From Pseudomonas sp. Root562 (GTDB lineage Bacteria > Pseudomonadota > Gammaproteobacteria > Pseudomonadales > Pseudomonadaceae), in NCBI RefSeq assembly GCF_001427125.1, contig NZ_LMGK01000026.1, positions 115,814 through 179,813 of the forward strand: a stretch of DNA of 64,000 nt. Direction: 5' to 3'. Positions 54,937 through 63,484 of this stretch are shown here, piece after piece. A program made the translations under genes and the position numbers. Position 1 is the first letter of the stretch. The number at the start of each line of letters is the position of its first letter. The notes beneath the pieces are model-generated. The model ran no database searches and was not told the DNA's origin. It worked only from the letters and a program-made list of their open reading frames with translations.

Positions 54937-55899
54937 CTACTCGGCGTTCAGGTGGGTTTCGACTGTGATTTTCGCCGGTTTGGGTTGGCCGTCGGAGGTC
55001 AGCAGGCCGAAATTCTTCTCCCGGTCATTGCTGCCCGATTCAGTGTTTCTCCATTCGTAGATGGAGGTCAGCGGGATATTCAGCCGTTTCACATCGGCAA
55101 TGAACGAAGCGATTTTGCTGGCTTGTCCTTCAGCACCACCATTGGAAGTGAGCGCCGAAACACCCCATTCACTGATGACGCCCGGCAAATGGAAGTTTTG
55201 CTGGATAAACGTCTGTGCGTTGCTGATCTGGGTGCTCGTCATGCCATAGGGGTGGTAGGAGATGGCATTCAGGCATTTCGGGTATTCGCTGACGATGCGG
55301 TTCAGCGCGACCGTCGAGGCGGAGCCCGCAGTCGGTGGGCGGGCGAAGCCGAAGCCGACCCGTGGCGCCGATTGCGGTTTGTCTTGCAGCGACTTGCACA
55401 TGGCGCTCATGAACGGCACGAATGTCGTGTCGAAATTGCGTGTCGGCCAATAGGTCTCAAGATCGGGTTCATTCCAGATTTCAATCGCCACCAGCTGCGT
55501 GCTGTAGGAGGTTTCCAGTCTCGACACCGTGTTGGCAAACGATTCGCCAGCCGTTGTCAGCTCACTGATATTGCCTGTCGCGGCCATCAACGGCTTGATG
55601 GCGCGTACGGTGAGCAAAACCGGCAGGCCAGCGGACCTGGCCGCCGCAAAGGCATCGCTGACCTGTTTCTGATAGGCCGCAGCAGTCAGGCTGTCGCTCC
55701 ATACACCGAAGCGTACAAAGCTGAACCCCGCTGCTTTGATCTGCGCGGCGTCGGCAGCGGAAAAGCTCTGGATCTTGACCTGCACACCAATGGTCTTGGT
55801 AGGCAGGTTAGGGAACAGTTCGCTGGCTTGAACCTGAGTCGTTGCACCCAGCGCGATCAGGCTTAGCGCGCCGAGTCGTTTGAGATGTGCTGATTTCAT
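54937..55899 (-). CDS. Secreted glycoside hydrolase (TIM-barrel, GH5/GH39-like)
   Basis: A protein of 321 residues with a signal peptide (cleaved near TQVQA-SE) and a TIM-barrel hydrolase body. The acid/base Glu144 is in AIEIWNEPD and the nucleophile Glu244 in GVISEWGVSA, the clan A spacing of about 100 residues; SYHPYGM (214-220) fits the strand-6 motif. PslG of P. aeruginosa is a comparable enzyme but longer. AGGAGA precedes the ATG at 55899. Divergent from the polysaccharide genes, it probably trims the polymer in the periplasm or aids its release. Confidence 0.82.
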   Translation of the reverse strand: MKSAHLKRLGALSLIALGATTQVQASELFPNLPTKTIGVQVKIQSFSAADAAQIKAAGFSFVRFGVWSDSLTAAAYQKQVSDAFAAARSAGLPVLLTVRAIKPLMAATGNISELTTAGESFANTVSRLETSYSTQLVAIEIWNEPDLETYWPTRNFDTTFVPFMSAMCKSLQDKPQSAPRVGFGFARPPTAGSASTVALNRIVSEYPKCLNAISYHPYGMTSTQISNAQTFIQQNFHLPGVISEWGVSALTSNGGAEGQASKIASFIADVKRLNIPLTSIYEWRNTESGSNDREKNFGLLTSDGQPKPAKITVETHLNAE

Positions 55900-56191
55900 G
55901 TCTGCTCTCCTGATGAGAAGTGACAACTTCGAATAGATATCTCTTTACTCATGTTTCGATAATGAAGCAGGTATGAAGTGCGTGAATGTTATTTTTTGTC
56001 GGAAATCTATCAGCTGAAAATCACAGTTATTTTTAGTCCGCTAATTGTGGTTGGGTGCCTTTTAAGTGCTGTGGTACTTAATGCTTCGGTACTAACAGGT
56101 GAATCTATTTCTGAGTTCAGGAAGATTCGTGGGGTTCATTAAAACCCTCGCGACATGTTGGCCGTTTGACATTACTCGGGAAAGTAAAATC
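55900..56191. other. AT-rich divergent promoter region of the polysaccharide locus
   Basis: About 292 bases, clearly richer in A and T than the rest of the window, between the hydrolase and phosphatase genes. Direct repeats GGTACTTAATGCTTCGGTAC (56070-56089) contain GGTAC twice. No consensus sigma-70, AlgU or RpoN promoter could be assigned with confidence. The composition suggests a silenced (MvaT/MvaU-type) or recently acquired locus. Confidence 0.6.
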
Positions 56192-56632
56192 TTGTTCAAA
56201 AAGATCCTGGTCGTCTGCGTGGGCAATATATGCCGAAGTCCGACAGCAGAGCTTTTGCTGCGTGACGCGCTGGCCTCTACAACGATCGCAGTGGCCTCCG
56301 CAGGGCTGTCCGCAAGGGTGGGCGAGTCCATGGAAGCGTCAGCCCGGCAGATTCTCGAAGACCGTGGGCACTGTGCCGAAGCCTTCAAGGCGCGGCAATT
56401 GACGCCCGACATCGTCAATGAGTCAGACCTGATTCTGGTCATGGAAAAACAGCATGTAAAACAAGTATTGAATATTGCCTCTCACGCCAGAGGCAAAGTC
56501 TTTCTGCTCGGTAAATGGCAGAGCGAGCGCGAAATACAAGATCCATATCGTCAAGGCAAGGCCGCTTTTATTCATGCCCATGCATTGATTGAAGATGCTG
56601 TTAGCTCATGGGCGCAACGCCTCGCGCGTTGA
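56192..56632 (+). CDS. Low-molecular-weight protein tyrosine phosphatase (Wzb-like)
   Basis: A cytoplasmic phosphatase of 146 residues. The P-loop CX5R is Cys9-Arg15 (VVCVGNICRSPTAELLL) and the general acid Asp117 is in QDPYRQG. TTG at 56192 gives the usual LFKKILVVCVGN N-terminus; the frame is open to 56099 but those 31 residues are not family-like. It would dephosphorylate the tyrosine tail of the Wzc-like kinase encoded 18 bases downstream. Confidence 0.88.
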   Translation: MFKKILVVCVGNICRSPTAELLLRDALASTTIAVASAGLSARVGESMEASARQILEDRGHCAEAFKARQLTPDIVNESDLILVMEKQHVKQVLNIASHARGKVFLLGKWQSEREIQDPYRQGKAAFIHAHALIEDAVSSWAQRLAR

Positions 56633-56650
56633 TGAATATTCTTCAGATCA

Positions 56651-58900
56651 ATGAATGGTAAGAACAGACTTATGCAGTTACCGTCCGTAATCGGCACCCG
56701 CGACAACGATCAAGACAGCATTGATCTTCTCGGTATATTTGGCAGTTTGATCGATCAGAAATGGTTGATCGGCGCGCTCACCGGAGCCTTTATGGTGACC
56801 GGCGTTGCCTATGCGGTTTTGGCGACACCGGTGTACCTGGCGAACGCGCTGGTGCAGGTCGAGCCGAAGAAGAACGACATGCTCGGGTTTTCCGATCTCA
56901 ACAGCATGCTCGGCGGGCAATCGCCCTCGGTGACCGAAATCGGCATCATCAAGTCCCGCGCGGTGATCGGCAAAACGGTCGATGACCTGCGCCTGGATAT
57001 CGATGTCACCCCCAATACCTTCCCGGTCATCGGCGGTTTTCTTGCCCGACGTTATCGCGGCGAAACCGAGTTCAGTGTCGCGGCCCCGCGTTTCGGTCTC
57101 AACAGCTACGCCTGGGGTGGTGAGCGACTGGAGATCAGCCGGCTCAATCTGCCAAAAGAACTGCTCGGCAAGAAACTCACGCTGGTCGCCGGTGAGCAGC
57201 AACGGTTCCAGTTGTTCGATGAAAACGACAACCTGCTGGTCGACGGCGTCGCTGGCCAAGCGTTCAAACAGGACGACGTGGAAGGCTTGATCGCTCAGCT
57301 GTCGGCAAACCCCGGCACGCGTTTCGAAGTAGTGCGCAATCCGCGGATCGTGACCATTCAGGGTTACCAGGATGCGCTGGATATTTCCGAGCAAGGCAAG
57401 GAATCGGGAATCATCCGTTTGGCCCTGGCCAGCACCGATGCGGCCGAGGCCGTGAAAATCCTCAACAAGATCTCTTCGTTGTATGTGCAGCAGAACGTGC
57501 AACGCACCTCGGCTGAAGCGGCGCAGAGCCTGGAGTTCCTGCAAGGCCAATTGCCGCAGGTCAAGCGTGATCTGGCCAAGGCCAGCGAGGCACTCAACGG
57601 TTATCAAACCCGTGGCAAGACGGTCAATATTTCCCTCGAAACCCAATCGGTGCTGGAACAGGTTGTCAGCCTCGACACGCGGATCTCCGAACTGAAAATG
57701 CAACAGGCGGAGCTGGACCGCAAGTTCACCAAACAGCATCCAGCGTACCGCGCGCTGATGACCCAGCTCGGCGAGCTGACCCAGCAACAGAAGGCACTGG
57801 AGAGCAAGGCCCAGGACCTGCCCGCCACGCAACAGGAATTGCTCAACCTGACCCGCGATGTGGAAGTGGCGTCGCAGATTTATACGCAACTGCTGAACAA
57901 ATCCCAGGAACTGGACATTGTCCGGGCGGGGGCGGTGGGCAACGTGCGGTTGATCGACACTGCGGATGTCGACATGACCAATCCGGTCAAGCCGCGCAAA
58001 CCCTTGATCGTGCTGATTGCAACCTTCCTTGGCGCCTTCTTCGGGGTGGCGCTGGTGTTGCTGCGAAAATCCTTGAGTCGAGGACTGGAAGGGCCGGAAG
58101 CCATCGAACAACTCGGCCTGCCGGTTTACGCGTCGATTCCCTACAGCGCATTGCAGCAGGAAGAGGACAGCAAAAAAGGTCGTGCCCGGGACGGCGTGGA
58201 CAAACCGGCCTACCTGCTGGCCCTGCGCAACCCGACGGATCTGTCGATCGAGTCGATTCGCAGCTTGCGTACCTGCCTGCATTTTGCCGGGCTCGATTCG
58301 ACCAACAACCGCATCATGATTTCCGGCCCGAGCCCGCAGGTCGGCAAGACGTTCGTGTCCTCCAACCTCGCAGCGGTGATGGCGCAAAGCGGACAGCGCG
58401 TGGTGCTGATCGATGCCGACATGCGCAAAGGTCATTTGCACAAAACCCTGAACACACCGATCACCAATGGTTTGTCGGACCTGCTGGTCAAGCGCTGCAG
58501 CATCGAGCAGGCGATCAACAAAGTCGAAGTCGACAACCTGCATTTCATCAGTCGTGGCCAGGTCCCGCCCAATCCTTCCGAGCTGTTGATGCACGCCAAC
58601 TTTCGCGAACTGCTGGCGCAACTCAGCGAGCTTTACGACCTGGTGATCATCGATACGCCGCCGCTGTTGGCCGTGACCGATGCGGCGATTGTCGGTCGTG
58701 AAGCGGGCATCAGCCTGATTGTCACGCGCTTCGGGGTGAACCCGGCCAAAGAAATCGAACTGACGATTCGCCGCTTCGCGCAGAACGGCATCGAGTTGAA
58801 AGGTGCGGTGTTCAACGGCGTCGAAAAACGTGCGGCCAGCTATTACGGCAACGGCGGTTACGGCTACTACAGCTACGAATACGCGTCCGACAAGTCCTGA
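56651..58900 (+). CDS. Polysaccharide copolymerase / tyrosine autokinase (Wzc-like)
   Basis: An inner-membrane BY-kinase and chain-length protein of 749 residues. A Wzz domain follows transmembrane helix 1 (about 37-58); a long periplasmic coiled coil ends in the GNVR segment (about 430) before transmembrane helix 2 (about 450-472). The cytoplasmic kinase has Walker A SGPSPQVGKTF (about 557), Walker A' VLIDADMRKG and Walker B LVIIDTPP. The C-terminal tail RAASYYGNGGYGYYSYEY holds seven tyrosines for autophosphorylation. ATG 56651 and ATG 56672 are both possible. Confidence 0.92.
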   Translation: MNGKNRLMQLPSVIGTRDNDQDSIDLLGIFGSLIDQKWLIGALTGAFMVTGVAYAVLATPVYLANALVQVEPKKNDMLGFSDLNSMLGGQSPSVTEIGIIKSRAVIGKTVDDLRLDIDVTPNTFPVIGGFLARRYRGETEFSVAAPRFGLNSYAWGGERLEISRLNLPKELLGKKLTLVAGEQQRFQLFDENDNLLVDGVAGQAFKQDDVEGLIAQLSANPGTRFEVVRNPRIVTIQGYQDALDISEQGKESGIIRLALASTDAAEAVKILNKISSLYVQQNVQRTSAEAAQSLEFLQGQLPQVKRDLAKASEALNGYQTRGKTVNISLETQSVLEQVVSLDTRISELKMQQAELDRKFTKQHPAYRALMTQLGELTQQQKALESKAQDLPATQQELLNLTRDVEVASQIYTQLLNKSQELDIVRAGAVGNVRLIDTADVDMTNPVKPRKPLIVLIATFLGAFFGVALVLLRKSLSRGLEGPEAIEQLGLPVYASIPYSALQQEEDSKKGRARDGVDKPAYLLALRNPTDLSIESIRSLRTCLHFAGLDSTNNRIMISGPSPQVGKTFVSSNLAAVMAQSGQRVVLIDADMRKGHLHKTLNTPITNGLSDLLVKRCSIEQAINKVEVDNLHFISRGQVPPNPSELLMHANFRELLAQLSELYDLVIIDTPPLLAVTDAAIVGREAGISLIVTRFGVNPAKEIELTIRRFAQNGIELKGAVFNGVEKRAASYYGNGGYGYYSYEYASDKS

Positions 58901-58940
58901 GTTTTGACGATTGTCCTTTCATGTTTGAAGTGGGTGAACT

Positions 58941-60023
58941 GTGAAAAAAATACTGCACGTGGCAGAGACGATCAAAGGTGGCGTCGCGACCGTTATCCGC
59001 ACAATTTCGGCTTCGCCGGACGATGACGTCGCGAACTACGAACTGGTGTATCTGGTCCCGCAGGATCAGGAAAAAGAACTGCACGGCATCCAAGCGCAGC
59101 AGATCCGCACCTTCGCCCGCTCCGGGCGCAATGTGCCGTCGTTGCTGCGCTTCGCCTGGCGTCTGACCCAGGTGATGCTCAAGGAAAAGCCCGATGTGGT
59201 GCATTTGCACAGCACGTTTTCCGGGGTGATCGGCCGGTGTGTCTGCGTGCTGTTGCGACCTTGGCGCAAGCCGAAAATCGTCTACTGCCCGCATGCGTTT
59301 TCGTTCCTGATGGAAAGCTCGCCGATCAAGCAGAAGGTCTATGCCTCGATCGAGCGGATGTTGCAGAAAGTCACCGACGTGATCATTTGCGTCAGCCAGT
59401 ACGAGCTGGACAAAGCCGCGCGGTTTGGCATCGAGCGCAAACGCATGAAGCTGATCTACAACGGCATTCACCGCAAGGATGACGCGCCGAAAACCAGCAG
59501 CCCCGAGCCGATTCACTTGCTCTTCGTCGGCCGCCTCGACTATCAGAAAGGCTTCGATGTGTTGCTCAAGGCCTTCGCCAAGGTGCAGCGCAACGACTTG
59601 AAACTGACGGTGGTTGGCAGTGCGGTCAATGAGGATTCGGTCGAGTGTCCGCCGATGGACGCCGTTGAATACCTGCCTTGGGTCACGCCGAACGAAGTGC
59701 AGGTGCTGTATCAGAAAGCCGATGCGCTGATTGTGCCCAGTCGTTGGGAAGGCTTCGCCATGGTGCCGCTGGAAGGCATGGCCATGGGCTTGCCGGTGAT
59801 CGCCAGCAATTGCACGTCGCTGCCCGAGCTCGTCACTGATGAGGTGTCCGGCTACGTCTTTCCCAGCGGCGACCACCACGCGTTGGCCGATGTGCTGAAG
59901 AAAATCCAGAAACCGCGCTTGCTCGACCTTGGCAGCGAAGGGCGCAGCATCGTGCGCGAGCGTTTCAGCGCCGCCTTGATGATTCGCCAGACCTACGACC
60001 TGTATCGCGCTCCCTCTTTTTAA
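58941..60023 (+). CDS. Glycosyltransferase family 4
   Basis: A GT-B fold glycosyltransferase of 360 residues, cytoplasmic and probably membrane-associated. The N-terminal acceptor domain has the GG loop KGGVATVIR; the C-terminal domain carries IHLLFVGRLDYQKGFDVLL and the retaining-GT4 E-x7-E motif EGFAMVPLEGMAMGLPVI. The sugar and acceptor are unknown. It is 40 bases after the kinase gene and 15 bases before the next, in one operon. Confidence 0.9.
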   Translation: MKKILHVAETIKGGVATVIRTISASPDDDVANYELVYLVPQDQEKELHGIQAQQIRTFARSGRNVPSLLRFAWRLTQVMLKEKPDVVHLHSTFSGVIGRCVCVLLRPWRKPKIVYCPHAFSFLMESSPIKQKVYASIERMLQKVTDVIICVSQYELDKAARFGIERKRMKLIYNGIHRKDDAPKTSSPEPIHLLFVGRLDYQKGFDVLLKAFAKVQRNDLKLTVVGSAVNEDSVECPPMDAVEYLPWVTPNEVQVLYQKADALIVPSRWEGFAMVPLEGMAMGLPVIASNCTSLPELVTDEVSGYVFPSGDHHALADVLKKIQKPRLLDLGSEGRSIVRERFSAALMIRQTYDLYRAPSF

Positions 60024-60038
60024 GTAGAACTCAAGCAT

Positions 60039-61151
60039 ATGAACGTAACGATTTTGCATGGCTACAGTGCGTCCAACTCCGGTGACGGGCTGCTCGTCGA
60101 TTTGGCCATTGAGTTGGTGCAGCGAAACTTCGGCGAAGACACTTCGATCAGCGTGGTGGCCTCCGATCCACAGTCCTTCAGCTACTTGCCACACCCGCGT
60201 TTTGAGGCCCCGGTGATGGCGGCCAAAGGCTTGGGTCGGGTCAAGCAAGCGGTGTTCCTCAACCAGTCCTACGCAGGCCTGGCGGATCTGTTGAAAAAAA
60301 CCGACCTGATCGTCGGTGTCGGCGGCGGCTACATGCGCTCCAAAAGTGCCTTCGAACACATCAAGCTGAAACTGGGGCACGCCAGGCAACTGGAAACGGC
60401 AATCCTCAGCAAAGTGCCGTCGGTTTACCTGCCGCAAAGCATTGGGCCGTTCCACGGCGAGAGCCGCAGGATCGTCGAGCATTACGCCAGCGCCGACGCG
60501 GTGTTCGTGCGGGACAATCGCTCCTCGGCGATCTTTGATGCTTACGAAAATGTCTACCGTGCGCCGGACCTGGCAGTCCAGTCCCTGGCGAGCAAAATCC
60601 TCGCGCAACCCAAGTTCACCCGTTGCGCATCGTCGCCAGCAACGGTGTGCGTGGTGCTGCGCAAGCCGCCGGAGTGGAGCAAGGAAAAGAAGCTCGCCTA
60701 TGTGGCCAACCTGAAGTTGCTGCTGCAGCGCCTGAAGAACAAAAGCAAGGTGGTGTGCGCCGTGCAAAGCGCGGTACGCGGCAACGATGACGGCGCGTTT
60801 TATCGCGAGTTGGGCATTACCGAAGACCTGCTGCCATTGAAGGCGACACTGGCCAAATACCAGCCGGACCTGGTGATTTCCGTGCGTCTGCACGGCGCCA
60901 TCGAATCGCTGCTTTCCGGCGTCCCGGCGTACCACATCAGCTACGAGCGCAAAGGCTTCGGCGCCTATCAGGACATGGGCGTGGAAGACTGGGTGATCAA
61001 TGGCGGCGACATCGATGTCGATACCATCATCAACACGGTCTACGCACCGAATGCACTGTCGAATTTCGGCAAACGCCTGACCGATACCTGCCGCGAGATC
61101 GAAGCGAAAACCGTGGCCATGGACGAGATCATCAAAGGTATCGTTCGATGA
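60039..61151 (+). CDS. Polysaccharide pyruvyl transferase family protein
   Basis: A protein of 370 residues of the polysaccharide pyruvyl transferase family, which transfers pyruvate from PEP to form a ketal on a sugar. The N-terminal ILHGYSASNSGDGLLV, LIVGVGGGYMRS and PSVYLPQSIGPFHG are typical, as is the C-terminal ISVRLHGAIESLLSGVPA and YERKGFGAYQDMG. Its stop overlaps the flippase start (ATGA). A pyruvyl ketal would give the polymer negative charge. Confidence 0.88.
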   Translation: MNVTILHGYSASNSGDGLLVDLAIELVQRNFGEDTSISVVASDPQSFSYLPHPRFEAPVMAAKGLGRVKQAVFLNQSYAGLADLLKKTDLIVGVGGGYMRSKSAFEHIKLKLGHARQLETAILSKVPSVYLPQSIGPFHGESRRIVEHYASADAVFVRDNRSSAIFDAYENVYRAPDLAVQSLASKILAQPKFTRCASSPATVCVVLRKPPEWSKEKKLAYVANLKLLLQRLKNKSKVVCAVQSAVRGNDDGAFYRELGITEDLLPLKATLAKYQPDLVISVRLHGAIESLLSGVPAYHISYERKGFGAYQDMGVEDWVINGGDIDVDTIINTVYAPNALSNFGKRLTDTCREIEAKTVAMDEIIKGIVR

Positions 61152-62380
61152 TATTTCGGCTGTTGCTTCGCGGCGGGGCATTAGGCGCGAAGTTTTTGCT
61201 GGTGTTGGCCATCACCCATTACCTGGGTTATGAGGCACTGGGCTTTTACGGCGTGGTGGTCGCGGCGTCGTTGATCGCCTCGAAGTTCTACAGCGTCGGG
61301 TTCAGTTCCGAGATCAATCGATTGATCAGCGTGGGTGGGACGTCGCGGCGGGTGGTCGACAAGGTTTTGCTGTTGTATCTGGCGGTGGGGTTGCTGCTGT
61401 CGGTGGTGACAGTGCTGGTTTACTCGCTGTTCCAGGCCGTCGAGGCGACGACTGCGCTGATCCTCTGTGTGACGCTGGTACTGCTCACCGAACACCTGTC
61501 CTTCGAAATCAATTCCTTCGTGTTTTCCGCGCAGAAAGCCACGGCGGGTGCGTTGCTGTTTTTCGTCAAGACCGGTCTGTGGGCGGTGCTGGCGGTGGGC
61601 GGGATGATGCTTGGCTGGGTGTCCGGCATCGCCAGTGTGTTGTGGCTTTGGGTGGCGGCGAACGTGTTGGTGATCGTCGCCGGTTATCTGATTGTGGTGA
61701 ACGTGCACAAAGGCCGGGTCAGTGGCACGCTGGCCACCGCAACCGTGTGGAAGGCCGGGCTGCCGTTCTATCTTGGCACAGGCTTGATCGCGCTCAGCCA
61801 GTATGCCGAGCGCTTTCTGATCATCGATCTGGAGCCCTACGCCAGCCTCGGTAAATACGTATACGCCTGGTCGGCGGCCAACACCTTGCAAGCGCTGTCC
61901 TACGCGGTGGTGGCAGTGGTGGGTATTCCGGTGCTCGCCAAGCGGTTTCAGGCGGACCAACAGCCGTTCACGGTCAGGCAATTGTTCGTCAACAAATGGG
62001 TGATGCGCTCGCTGGTGGTGTCTGCCGCGGTGGCGGTGCTGATTTATCTGTTCTTCAATGTTCTGCTCGATTATGTCGGCGCGGCGGTTCCGCGACCGGA
62101 CAACGCAATCCTCGGCGTGCTGATTTTTTCCTTTGCCTTGCGCGCTATCGGCGACATCGTCTGGGGTGGGTTGATCGCCTCGAAAAACAGTCGGGTGTCA
62201 TTGGCGAGCGCATTCATATGCCTGCTGGTTTCAGTGCCGGTCAGCTACCTGCTGATCAAGCACTATTCGATCTACGGCGCCGCCTGGGGCAACGTTTTCG
62301 CAATCATTGTGCAGCTCGGGGTCATTGCGCTGTTGACCCGCATGACCGGCGCAAAAAAGGCAGCACTGTCATGGGCCTGA
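61148..62380 (+). CDS. Oligosaccharide flippase (Wzx-like)
   Basis: A polytopic inner-membrane protein of 410 residues with about 12 hydrophobic helices, of the MOP/polysaccharide flippase superfamily. It likely flips undecaprenol-linked repeat units to the periplasm. The N-terminal FRLLLRGGALGAKFLLVLAI and the mid-part AGLPFYLGTGLIALSQYAER fit the family. It overlaps both neighbours (four bases upstream, ten bases downstream), a sign of tight coupling. Confidence 0.87.
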   Translation: MIFRLLLRGGALGAKFLLVLAITHYLGYEALGFYGVVVAASLIASKFYSVGFSSEINRLISVGGTSRRVVDKVLLLYLAVGLLLSVVTVLVYSLFQAVEATTALILCVTLVLLTEHLSFEINSFVFSAQKATAGALLFFVKTGLWAVLAVGGMMLGWVSGIASVLWLWVAANVLVIVAGYLIVVNVHKGRVSGTLATATVWKAGLPFYLGTGLIALSQYAERFLIIDLEPYASLGKYVYAWSAANTLQALSYAVVAVVGIPVLAKRFQADQQPFTVRQLFVNKWVMRSLVVSAAVAVLIYLFFNVLLDYVGAAVPRPDNAILGVLIFSFALRAIGDIVWGGLIASKNSRVSLASAFICLLVSVPVSYLLIKHYSIYGAAWGNVFAIIVQLGVIALLTRMTGAKKAALSWA

Positions 62381-63474
62381 AGCTGCCGTGCATCGAGTTC
62401 CGCGGCAAGAAGCTCGACTCATCGATTTCCTTCCTGATTCTGTTTACCGGGTTGTTCCTGTCGGTGGCCATGCCGATGTTGGTCCCACGCGCTCCCGGCC
62501 CTGATGCCATGACCTTGTGGTCGTCCTACGCGCGAGCCGACAACTGCAATTTCTGGAACCCGTTCTCGCCGGATCGCTCTTCCTATGAGTGTTCGGCATT
62601 CCTGTTGCGGCCCACCGGGATCAACCTGACCAATGCCTGGGCCTACGGCATGTTCTGCAATTTTTTGCTCACGGCGATTCCGGTGGTGGTGTTTCGCCGC
62701 ATGCCGTTGGCGATTTTCGGAACTCTGTGTCTGTGGGGCATTGTCCGTTCGTTTTTCCTGGAGAACCTGACCAAGGAAATCATCGTGTCGGTGGCGGTGT
62801 TGAGCATTCTGCTCAGTTCGTTGACGCGCAAATATCGCGGCGGGTTTTTCCTCTCGGCAGTGATCTACGGCGTGCTGATCCGGCCTTACTGGATTCTGTT
62901 TTCACTGTCCTGGGTCGGCGTCTGCGTGATGAAGAAATACGTCTCGCGCTTCACCTTCTTCCTGATGCTGTTTCTGTTCTACCTGGCGGTCGCCATGGCG
63001 ATCCAGGTCGCGCTCGGCTTTCCGGTGTCGTCGATTCGCGCCAGCAACAACGAACTGCGCACGGCGGGGGAGGAGGGTTCCAAGTCGTTGATCGTTTCGT
63101 GGCTCAGCGGCAGCGACTTCGTTTCCCAGGCCCTGGACTCGATGATCATCTTTTTTCGGTTGTCGTTCCCCGTGGAGCTGATTTTGCTGTCGGGGCCGGG
63201 CCAGGTGATCTTCGTGGCGTTGATGATCATGACCGCGTTGCTGCTGTTCAAGGTCATCACCTCGACCGATTACAAGGGTGCGCCGATCCAGACCAAGCCT
63301 AAGGAACTGATCGCGATTCCGCTGGCATTCCTGCTGGTTCAAGGCCTGTTCGAGCCGGACTTCGGCTCCTTTGCCCGGCACTTCTCGATGGTGGTGCCTG
63401 TGTTGTTCGTGGGCCTGGGATTGATGTTGCGGGCAAACAAACCGGTACAGGTTGAATCACGCGTTCTGAATTGA
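62371..63474 (+). CDS. Polytopic membrane protein, candidate Wzy-like polymerase
   Basis: An inner-membrane protein of 367 residues with about nine to ten helices and a periplasmic loop after helix 1 (MTLWSSYARADNCNFWNPFS). Wzy polymerases share no clear signature, so the call rests on topology and place between flippase and acyltransferase; EpsG-like families are the nearest idea. The ATG at 62371 lies inside the flippase end; a longer frame from 61996 is rejected because it is out of frame with strong flippase coding. Confidence 0.68.
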   Translation: MGLKLPCIEFRGKKLDSSISFLILFTGLFLSVAMPMLVPRAPGPDAMTLWSSYARADNCNFWNPFSPDRSSYECSAFLLRPTGINLTNAWAYGMFCNFLLTAIPVVVFRRMPLAIFGTLCLWGIVRSFFLENLTKEIIVSVAVLSILLSSLTRKYRGGFFLSAVIYGVLIRPYWILFSLSWVGVCVMKKYVSRFTFFLMLFLFYLAVAMAIQVALGFPVSSIRASNNELRTAGEEGSKSLIVSWLSGSDFVSQALDSMIIFFRLSFPVELILLSGPGQVIFVALMIMTALLLFKVITSTDYKGAPIQTKPKELIAIPLAFLLVQGLFEPDFGSFARHFSMVVPVLFVGLGLMLRANKPVQVESRVLN

Positions 63475-63484
63475 GGCTTGTTTT

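Noticed and set aside
58812..61181. Open frame of 789 codons opposite the glycosyltransferase and pyruvyl transferase genes
   Set aside because: Spans two real plus-strand genes with family motifs; reverse product has no motif.
61996..62370. Upstream extension of the Wzy-like gene
   Set aside because: It lies within the flippase gene in another frame; the overlap of ten bases at ATG 62371 is the natural start.
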